Of a stretch of DNA of 11,186 nucleotides, positions 5,800-11,186 are shown in pieces. The stretch is taken from positions 801 to 11,986 of the forward strand of contig DGBF01000021.1 in the NCBI GenBank assembly GCA_002384725.1, read 5' to 3'. This DNA comes from Flavobacteriales bacterium UBA4011 (lineage in GTDB: Bacteria > Bacteroidota > Bacteroidia > Flavobacteriales_D > Crocinitomicaceae). Every line of letters starts with the position of its first letter. Within the stretch, counting starts at the first letter, position 1. Under the pieces are notes generated by a model that had not been told where the DNA came from, made no database searches, and worked only from the letters and a program-made list of their open reading frames with translations. The position numbers and the translations under genes are program-made.

Positions 5800-7437
5800 T
5801 TACTTTGTAAGAACTGGTAGAATAGGAATTCCCATCGTGCAAGACGGATTTTGTAAATTCAAGATTTGGGAAAGTGTTGGGACAATATCGATAATCTCGA
5901 TGCGTTCGTACACTTGTTTTTTACCAATGTTTTTTCCGTACCAAAGCAATGGAACGTGTGTGTCATAATTGTAAGCCGAACCGTGACTAGTACCTTTTCG
6001 CGAAGCTTCGGTATCCGCCGATTTGGACAAATAACCCGACTCCAAAACAAAAATAACGTTCCCACTTCTTTTCGGGTCAAAACCATTGCGTATCATTTCC
6101 GTCAAACCATCTGCTCCGCTGGAACGATGCATATCCTTTGTCGTGTAAACATATTTGACACCTCCCCATTCACTAATTTGATGTGCCGTAAACAATTCGA
6201 TTTCATCTTTATCGACACCCATAAACTCCATCAATTCATCATCCAAATATATCTGATCATTCTCTTCTTTCACCAAAAAATCTGCTCCGAATTTGTTCAC
6301 TATTTCTTCACTTAAGTCAATCAATTTTTGATCGAGAAAAGCATAACCACCCGGCAGTTTGTTGTCAATCAACCATTGTGGAACGGGAACAACTGCATGA
6401 TCCGCCGTCAAGAAAATCACAAAATCGTTGCCGACTTGTTTCTTTAGTGCTTTCATCAATCGTTCAATCTCCAAATCCAGTCGCAAATACATATCCTCCA
6501 TTTCAACAGCATATGGTCCAAATGCATGTCCTGCTATGTCAGGTGTGGAATAACTTATGGCTAAAAAATCTGTATGATCGGCCCTGCCTAAATTTTCATT
6601 TTTCATGCAAGAAAGTGCGAAATCCGTGAGAAAAGTATTCGCCATTGGCGTTGAGGTAAAATAACTATAAGGTCCCACAGAATCAGTAATCTGCGCAAAA
6701 TTATAAGGAAAAGTAGGTGTCTTTTTACTTCTAAAAATCATTTCGTATGGAGAATCATCGGGTCCGCTAGCCGTATAGGTTTCAATCGGATACAGGGTGT
6801 TCCACGTTGTTTTCATGGCAACGGCCGGTTTCCCCAATTGATTAAAATTTTTCACATACTGCGGCAATTCATTCATGAAAAACTCGCTGGTGATCATCCG
6901 ACCCGTCACATAGTCGTACCAATACGAACCGTCGCTCATGTGTCCTCCTGGAAGAATAGCACCGCGATCCTTTATCGAAATTGAAATCACTTTGGAATTG
7001 GTATACGTTGCCTTTAACTGATCTGTTATCGTCATACATTTCAAATAATGCGGCGAACGTATCCCAGAACTAGATTCTGTCCCAACGGAAAAGTAATTGG
7101 AATCCGTCACACAATTCACAGATGCACCCGCTTCTCTGTCGTACCACGAATTACTGATAATACCACTTTCGCTCGGCGTTGAACCGGTATAAATCGAAGC
7201 ATGTCCAGGACCCGTGTATGTCGGTACATAATTATATTGTGTATTCCTGCAATTCGTTCCCTTGTTCATCAATTTTAGAAATCCACCTTTGGAAAAACGA
7301 GATTCGTAGCGGTATAAATAGTCGACCATCATCTGATCGACAACCACTCCAACGACCAATTTTGGCGCTGAATTCTTTTGAGAAAAAACCAAGCCAGTTG
7401 ATAGGACAAAAGATAAAAAAAATAATGATTTTGACAT
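5800..7437 (-). CDS. pafA: Secreted PafA-like alkaline phosphatase
   Basis: A 545-residue phosphomonoesterase of the alkaline phosphatase superfamily, PafA type, which releases phosphate from organic monoesters in the periplasm or at the surface. A signal peptide is visible (hydrophobic 5-18, likely cleavage after VFS at 19). Expected active-site residues are present: Asp34 (VVVDQM), nucleophile Thr75 in PTYTGPGHAS, Asn96 (ISNSW), Lys156 and Arg158 (IKDRG), Asp300 and His304 (TPDIAGH), Asp346 and His347 (TADH), and His494 (YDTH). Their spacing closely follows that of the well-studied Elizabethkingia PafA (Asp38, Thr79, Asn100, Lys162, Arg164, Asp305, His309, Asp352, His353, His486), so phosphate monoesterase activity is expected. 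Length is normal. The AlbA_2/Schlafen gene follows after 12 bases; tex lies 125 bases upstream. No Pho-box-like element was recognised. Confidence 0.93.
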   Translation of the reverse strand: MSKSLFFLSFVLSTGLVFSQKNSAPKLVVGVVVDQMMVDYLYRYESRFSKGGFLKLMNKGTNCRNTQYNYVPTYTGPGHASIYTGSTPSESGIISNSWYDREAGASVNCVTDSNYFSVGTESSSGIRSPHYLKCMTITDQLKATYTNSKVISISIKDRGAILPGGHMSDGSYWYDYVTGRMITSEFFMNELPQYVKNFNQLGKPAVAMKTTWNTLYPIETYTASGPDDSPYEMIFRSKKTPTFPYNFAQITDSVGPYSYFTSTPMANTFLTDFALSCMKNENLGRADHTDFLAISYSTPDIAGHAFGPYAVEMEDMYLRLDLEIERLMKALKKQVGNDFVIFLTADHAVVPVPQWLIDNKLPGGYAFLDQKLIDLSEEIVNKFGADFLVKEENDQIYLDDELMEFMGVDKDEIELFTAHQISEWGGVKYVYTTKDMHRSSGADGLTEMIRNGFDPKRSGNVIFVLESGYLSKSADTEASRKGTSHGSAYNYDTHVPLLWYGKNIGKKQVYERIEIIDIVPTLSQILNLQNPSCTMGIPILPVLTK

Positions 7438-7482
7438 CCTGTAAAGTTAGAAATATTCCTTGAGAATTACTTCCGTAATGAC

Positions 7483-7542
7483 ATTGACTTTTGACGTTGA
7501 CTTTGACAAATTCTCGCGAAATTATCAACGTCATTGGTCAAT
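7483..7542. repeat. TTGAC/GTCAA imperfect hairpin downstream of tex
   Basis: The left arm ATTGAC plus TGACGTTGA (7483-7488, 7492-7500) pairs with the right arm TCAACGTCA plus GTCAAT (7525-7533, 7537-7542): 15 base pairs with a 3x3 internal loop and a 24-base apical segment. The left side carries four TTGAC pentamers at 7484, 7491, 7497 and 7503, and the right side mirrors them with GTCAA. It lies just after the tex stop (minus strand), so it could be a transcript-end structure, but no T-run follows on that strand. It looks like an intergenic repeat element. Confidence 0.55.
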
Positions 7543-7564
7543 AGTCAATAGTCAATAGTCAATT
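7537..7564. repeat. 7-bp tandem repeat, GTCAATA x4
   Basis: Four head-to-tail copies of GTCAATA run from 7537 to 7564, the last ending GTCAATT and running into the tex stop codon (7563-7565, minus strand). The heptamer array overlaps the right arm of the hairpin beside it. This is a simple-sequence array likely to vary in copy number; because it is 3' of tex, changes would touch at most the stop codon. Confidence 0.9.
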
Positions 7565-9671
7565 AAACTTTCTTAAGACCGACTCTCTTCCTCGCCACAT
7601 CAATCTCTAGAACTTTGACCTCCACATGTTCATACAGCGAAACAACGGTCGACGGATCATCCACATAATTATCGGCCAATTGCGATTTATGGATCAATCC
7701 ATTTTCTTTGATTCCAATATTGACAAAAGCGCCGAAAGCCGTTACATTGGTTACGATTCCGGGCAATAACATCCCTTCCACCAAATCCTCGATTTTCGAA
7801 ATGCGGTTGTCAAATTCTAATACTTTGGCTTGTTTTCTTGGATCGCGACCTGGTTTCTTCAGTTCTGACACAATATCATCAAAGGTAAATCCATCAATTT
7901 CTGGAAAGTCTGCCTTTTTTAAGGAATTGAGCATTTTCTCATTTCCGATTAATTCACTCAATTCCACATTCATTTGTTTGGCGATTTTCTCCACCGATTT
8001 GTACGATTCTGGATGCACTGAACTATTGTCCAAGGGGTGCTCTCCTTTTCGAACACGAAGAAATCCTACTGCTTGTTCGTAAGCTTTTTCGCCCATTCGA
8101 GCCACTTCTTTCAAGCTTTTTCGGGAAGTAAACGGACCATTTTCTGATCGATGTTTGACCACGTTTTCTGCCAATCCAAGACCTAAGCCAGAAACATATG
8201 CCAATAAATAAGGGGAAGCCGTATTGACATCCACCCCAACGGAATTTACACAAGAAATAACCACATCATCCAAAGCCGTTTTAAGCAACGTTTGATTTAC
8301 CTCATGCTGATACGAACCTACACCCAGCGATTTTGGGTCGATTTTCACCAATTCAGCCAAGGGGTCCATCAATCGTCGACCGATAGAAACGGCGCCGCGA
8401 ACGGTAACATCATAATCGGGAAATTCTTTTCGAGCAATAGAACTGGCCGAATAAATCGATGCGCCATCTTCGCGAACGACAAATACATCCAAATCTCTAT
8501 CGAAGCGAATCCGTTTGATCAAGCTTTCCGTTTCACGTCCAGCCGTTCCATCACCAATGGCAATCGCTTCGACTTTATAAGCCTGAACCAATTGCGCGAT
8601 TTTGCTCTGTGCCGGCCCCGATTCTTTCTGAGGAGGATTTGGAAATATCGTAGTATTGGTCAATAATTTTCCGTATTCGTCGACAACAACAACTTTACAA
8701 CCCGTTCTAAATCCTGGATCGATGGCCAAAATACGTTTCGACCCCAAAGGTGGAGCGAGCAACAATTGTCGTAAATTTCCTGCAAATATTTTCAAAGCTT
8801 CCTTGTCTGCTTTTTCTTTCGCTTCGTTTAATACTTCGTTCTCAATCGACGAACTCAACATCCGCTGAAAAGATTCTTTACAAGCAAGCGCAACCTGATC
8901 GGCGCTTTCATCTTGACCTTTCACAAAAAATCGTTCAATAGTTTGGATAACATCGTCCGAAGAAACAGCAATCTTCATCTTCAACATACCTTCTTTATCG
9001 GCACGAGAAATCGCCAAAAAACGATGTGACGCACAACGGTAAAGCGGTTCAGAAAAGTCGAAATAATCTTTATAGGTCTGTGCTTCCTCCGATTTTCCCT
9101 TGACCAATTTACTTTGCAATTGCCCTTTTCGACGGTAAAAATCGCGTAATCGATCGCGCAAACTTGCATTTTCATTTATCCACTCAGCAATAATATGACG
9201 AGCACCGGCCAAAGCCATGTCTTCATCAATAATTTCACCGCGAACAAATCGTTCGGCCATTTGGTAAGGATCTCCACCTCGTTGCGACATAATCATTTTC
9301 GCCAAAGGTTCCAATCCAGCTTTGATCGCTTTATCCCCTTTCGTCTGACGTTTCTGCTTATAGGGCAAATACAAATCCTCCAATTTCTGAACATCAAAAC
9401 AGGTCTCAATTTTCTGTTTCAACTGATCATCGAGTTTTCCTTGTTCCTCAATCGCATTCAAAATCGTTTTTTGACGCGACAAAAGATCATCATACTGTTT
9501 CGCCAAGTCTCGGATATCACCAATTTCGACCTCATCCAATCCACTGGTCATTTCTTTACGATACCTCGCTATAAAAGGAACAGTTGCTTTTTCACCGAGC
9601 AACTTCAAGGTATTTATAAGAGATTTATCTTGAACGGAAAGTTGGTTTTTTATGTATTCGAGTTGGGTCAT
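7563..9671 (-). CDS. tex: Tex-family S1 RNA-binding transcription accessory protein
   Basis: A 702-residue cytoplasmic nucleic-acid-binding protein of the Tex family, related to the eukaryotic elongation factor Spt6 and usually close to this length. Domains in order are an N-terminal helical region (1-~190, with VPFIARYRKEMTSGLDE at 31-47 and LYLPYKQKR at 100-108, both hallmarks), a YqgF/RNase H-like domain starting at RILAIDPGFRTGCKV (313-327) and containing AIGDGTAGRET (371-381), and helix-hairpin-helix motifs (about 480-545; SPYLLAYVSGLG, FTSRKSLKEV). A C-terminal S1 domain follows (about 632-702; GMLLPGIVTNVTAFGAFVNIGIKENGLIHKS). Tex is implicated in transcription and RNA metabolism in several bacteria; its exact function is unsettled. 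The ATG at 9671 matches the conserved N-terminus. Both flanking gaps carry repeat patches. The next same-strand gene, the phosphatase, is 125 bases downstream, so co-transcription is uncertain. Confidence 0.96.
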   Translation of the reverse strand: MTQLEYIKNQLSVQDKSLINTLKLLGEKATVPFIARYRKEMTSGLDEVEIGDIRDLAKQYDDLLSRQKTILNAIEEQGKLDDQLKQKIETCFDVQKLEDLYLPYKQKRQTKGDKAIKAGLEPLAKMIMSQRGGDPYQMAERFVRGEIIDEDMALAGARHIIAEWINENASLRDRLRDFYRRKGQLQSKLVKGKSEEAQTYKDYFDFSEPLYRCASHRFLAISRADKEGMLKMKIAVSSDDVIQTIERFFVKGQDESADQVALACKESFQRMLSSSIENEVLNEAKEKADKEALKIFAGNLRQLLLAPPLGSKRILAIDPGFRTGCKVVVVDEYGKLLTNTTIFPNPPQKESGPAQSKIAQLVQAYKVEAIAIGDGTAGRETESLIKRIRFDRDLDVFVVREDGASIYSASSIARKEFPDYDVTVRGAVSIGRRLMDPLAELVKIDPKSLGVGSYQHEVNQTLLKTALDDVVISCVNSVGVDVNTASPYLLAYVSGLGLGLAENVVKHRSENGPFTSRKSLKEVARMGEKAYEQAVGFLRVRKGEHPLDNSSVHPESYKSVEKIAKQMNVELSELIGNEKMLNSLKKADFPEIDGFTFDDIVSELKKPGRDPRKQAKVLEFDNRISKIEDLVEGMLLPGIVTNVTAFGAFVNIGIKENGLIHKSQLADNYVDDPSTVVSLYEHVEVKVLEIDVARKRVGLKKV

Positions 9672-9720
9672 TTTCTATTTGAAATTTGAGGAGTAAAAAT
9701 AGTTATTCGTTTGGAATTGA

Positions 9721-9859
9721 CGCTTCGCTTTTGGAAGGAAGGACTGTTAGCAAGCTCACTTAAAAACTAAAGGACTAATTTCTCACAGTCTTGAGTCTTT
9801 AAGCGAAGCGGGGCCTTACGCCTTGAATCCTCCGTCTGAGAGCGAAGTGGTCCTCCGTC
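9721..9859. repeat. Repeat-rich noncoding patch between tex and the RlpA-type gene
   Basis: The 245-bp divergent gap (9672-9916) contains a patch GC-richer than its surroundings. CGCTTCGCTT (9721-9730) and AAGCGAAGCG (9801-9810) form a perfect 10-bp inverted repeat 70 bases apart. A composite module occurs twice in direct orientation: AGCGAAGCGG then TCCTCCGTC (9802-9811, 9828-9836), and AGCGAAGTGG directly followed by TCCTCCGTC (9841-9850, 9851-9859); the first copy has 16 extra bases inside. GGACT also recurs in the patch. No gene or RNA of a known family is recognised. It resembles interspersed intergenic repeats; the promoters for tex and the plus-strand gene should lie at the two edges, outside it. 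Confidence 0.6.
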
Positions 9860-9916
9860 CAAAATCGGTCCGGAATTTGAATGTAACGATATCCAAATCA
9901 AATCGTTTAAATAAGT

Positions 9917-10279
9917 ATGATGAAAAAAAATTCAATATCGATAGTTGCTTTGGTGTTTGGAATGGCTTTGTTTTTCGCCCAAGGATTTAAGGAAACAGGA
10001 ACAGCCTCTTATTACCACAATAAATTTCACGGCAAGAAAACCTATTCTGGTGAAGTATACGACAAAAACAAAATGACCGGCGCCCACACTACTCTTCCAA
10101 TGGGAACAATGGTGAAAGTCACGAATTTGAAAAATGATTCAACTGTTATTCTTAAAATCAACGATCGACTTCCTTCCAAAAAGCGAATAATTGATGTTTC
10201 GCGCGCGGGTGCTGAACAACTGAATTTCGTGAGAGATGGCTTGGCAAAAGTGCAATTGGAGGTAATTGGAGGTAATTGA
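9917..10279 (+). CDS. Exported RlpA-type double-psi beta-barrel protein (possible lytic transglycosylase)
   Basis: A 120-residue protein: an N-terminal signal peptide (hydrophobic 8-21, probable cleavage near AQG at 21-23), then a single RlpA/DPBB domain (27-116). Recognisable blocks are GTASYYHNKFHGKKTYSGE (28-46), GAHTTLPMGTMVKVTNL (55-71) and INDRLPSKKRIIDVS (81-95). In Pseudomonas RlpA, which cleaves stem-peptide-free glycan at the septum, Glu120, His131 and Asp157 are the key residues; here Glu46, His57 and Asp83 have the same spacing, so catalysis is plausible. The usual DRGP is DRLP. There is no lipobox and no SPOR domain, so it is a minimal, probably periplasmic form. The start has two consecutive ATG codons (9917, 9920). 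The C-terminus VIGGN stops within a 10-bp tandem duplication, which probably replaced an older tail. Confidence 0.88.
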   Translation: MMKKNSISIVALVFGMALFFAQGFKETGTASYYHNKFHGKKTYSGEVYDKNKMTGAHTTLPMGTMVKVTNLKNDSTVILKINDRLPSKKRIIDVSRAGAEQLNFVRDGLAKVQLEVIGGN

Positions 10280-10283
10280 AGAT
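10254..10283 (+). repeat. 10-bp tandem duplication that shifts the frame of the RlpA-type gene
   Basis: AATTGGAGGT occurs at 10254-10263 and again, identically, at 10264-10273; a related AATTGAAGAT follows at 10274-10283. The second copy puts the reading frame onto a TGA at 10277-10279. Because 10 is not a multiple of three, gain or loss of one copy switches the C-terminus. Confidence 0.92.
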
Positions 10284-10319
10284 AATTCGCCACCCGCGGA
10301 AGATGTGAAAAAAGAATAA
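10280..10319 (+). other. Stranded former C-terminal tail of the RlpA-type gene
   Basis: Without one copy of the 10-bp duplication the gene would read through ...LEV and then IEDNSPPAEDVKKE, ending at a TAA at 10317-10319. This 14-residue acidic, proline-containing tail is a plausible protein end. The stretch now lies outside the annotated frame. Confidence 0.6.
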
Positions 10320-10355
10320 TTTCACCGAATCAAAACTTAGTTGCTTCTACCTTGT

Positions 10356-10363
10356 TACCTTTG
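10356..10363 (+). promoter_or_regulatory. mutS2: Candidate -7 promoter box for mutS2
   Basis: TACCTTTG matches the Bacteroidota sigma-factor -7 consensus TAnnTTTG exactly and ends 16 bases before the mutS2 ATG, which would give a very short leader. The partner -33 TTG is less certain: the nearest, at 10341-10343, is only 12 bases away instead of the usual 17-23. Confidence 0.5.
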
Positions 10364-10379
10364 TTCGCAATAGAGCAAA

Positions 10380-11186
10380 ATGCAAACAGCCGACGAGCAA
10401 ACACTTAAAGATTTAGAATTTCCCGCTCTCAGAGAATGGTTGGAGGCATATGCCAACGGTCCGACTGCTCAAAAATTGCTTTTGGAATTGGAACCGATGT
10501 CGGATGAATCTTTGATTTTACCGGCTCTACATCGCGTTGCGGAATGGCTGTCCATCAAGGAACAAGGCGAAACTTTTCCTGCACTTCAATTTGAAGAATT
10601 GCATGTCGAATTGAAACTACTACCCATTAAAAATGCCGTTTTACCGCAAGAAGGTTTTGTTCGCATTTCCGATGCGTCCTATATAGTTAATCGATTGATA
10701 CATTTTTTCGATAAGCGAGAAATGGAATTTCCTGAACTTGCTGGACTTTTACATTCCGTGCATTATACAGAAGAAATCATCGAAGCCATCGATAAAGTTT
10801 TTGACCGAAAAGGTGAAATAAAAGATGACGCTTCACAAAACTTGATGCGCATTCGGTCGGGTTTGAAATCGCTAAAAACTAAAATCAACCGAAATTTTGA
10901 CAAAGAGGTTCGGAAATTGTTAAAAGAGAATATTCTCGGTGATACAAAGGAAGCGTATATCAACGACCGAAGAGTGTTAACTGTATCGTCGACACATAAA
11001 CGAAGCATTGAAGGAAACGTGATGGGTTCGAGTAAATCGGGTTCGATGACCTTTATAGAACCGCAAGTCAATCTGGAACTAAATCGCGAATATGACATTC
11101 AACTCGACGAAGAACGAAAAGAAATTCTCGTCATTCTAAAAGCTTTGACTAGGGAAATTGCCGAACACAAAGAATTGATTCAAGCT
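10380..11186 (+). CDS. mutS2: MutS2-family ATPase, N-terminal part (runs off the window)
   Basis: The first 269 codons of a MutS2-type protein, open without a stop to the window end; full-length members are roughly 700-800 residues. MutS2 lacks the mismatch-recognition domain of MutS and acts on branched DNA or, in some species, on stalled ribosomes. The visible part covers the core and lever helices: VFDRKGEIKDDASQNLMRIRSGLKSLK (140-166), EAYINDRRVLTVSSTHKRSIEGNVMGSSKSGSMTFIEPQ (191-229), then LNREYDIQLDEERKEI, all characteristic of the family. The Walker A/B ATPase and any Smr nuclease domain lie beyond the edge, so endonuclease activity cannot be judged. The ATG was chosen because it follows a TAnnTTTG box and puts family-like sequence (LKDLEFPALREWL) at the N-terminus. 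It sits 100 bases after the present RlpA-type stop. Confidence 0.9.
   Translation, partial: MQTADEQTLKDLEFPALREWLEAYANGPTAQKLLLELEPMSDESLILPALHRVAEWLSIKEQGETFPALQFEELHVELKLLPIKNAVLPQEGFVRISDASYIVNRLIHFFDKREMEFPELAGLLHSVHYTEEIIEAIDKVFDRKGEIKDDASQNLMRIRSGLKSLKTKINRNFDKEVRKLLKENILGDTKEAYINDRRVLTVSSTHKRSIEGNVMGSSKSGSMTFIEPQVNLELNREYDIQLDEERKEILVILKALTREIAEHKELIQA

Noticed and set aside
7537..7564. CRISPR-like array
   Set aside because: The units are 7 bp with no spacers and there are no cas genes; it is a simple tandem repeat.
9195..9689. Plus-strand open frame of 164 codons antisense to tex
   Set aside because: It is wholly explained by the complement of the conserved Tex N-terminal region, and its product is low-complexity Phe/Arg-rich sequence with no domain.
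10763..11098. Minus-strand open frame of 111 codons near the right edge
   Set aside because: It is antisense to the MutS2 reading frame, which is open over the whole 269 codons and carries family motifs.

Overview
The window reads as an ordinary chromosomal segment of a low-GC Bacteroidota bacterium, most likely Flavobacteriales (a Fluviicola/Crocinitomicaceae-type genome is a guess). The reasons are the AT-rich codon use, the scarcity of Shine-Dalgarno sequences, a TAnnTTTG-type -7 box before the last gene, and the gene content: a PafA-type phosphatase, a two-transmembrane MtfA-like peptidase, a short MGRPATKP protein and a flavobacterial-style MutS2. I see no tRNA, rRNA, CRISPR array, transposase, phage gene or toxin/defence cassette. 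I found no convincing undescribed multi-gene system.

Layout. Positions 51-1229 (minus) hold a PlsC-type acyltransferase with a C-terminal membrane region, divergent from a plus-strand pair: pabB (folate, 1310-2512) and tilS (tRNA-Ile lysidine synthetase, 2505-3770), which overlap by 8 bases. Converging on tilS from the right are minus-strand genes: an MtfA-like zinc peptidase (3887-4756), preceded by a small conserved-looking protein of unknown function (4822-5025). A textbook intrinsic terminator separates these two. Further right on the minus strand are an AlbA_2/Schlafen-type protein (5155-5787) lying 12 bases downstream of a secreted PafA-like alkaline phosphatase (5800-7437), then the RNA-binding transcription factor tex (7563-9671). 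The plus strand resumes with a short exported RlpA-type protein (9917-10279) and the first 269 codons of mutS2 (10380 to the window edge).

The most informative features are two apparent small frameshifts at gene ends. The acyltransferase stops at 51 but a hydrophobic, in-register continuation lies in the adjacent frame to the window edge, as if one G were missing from a G run. The RlpA-like gene carries a perfect 10-bp tandem duplication at its 3' end; removing one copy restores a 14-residue acidic/proline tail that ends at 10319. Either could be real variation or an assembly error; the duplication is the stronger case.

The noncoding spaces on both sides of tex hold repeat-like patches. One is a TTGAC/GTCAA cluster with an imperfect hairpin and a 4x 7-bp tandem array (7483-7564). 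The other is a GC-richer patch with a perfect 10-bp inverted repeat and a duplicated AGCGAAGYGG/TCCTCCGTC module (9721-9859). They look like interspersed intergenic repeat families. The other gaps hold little beyond short inverted repeats.
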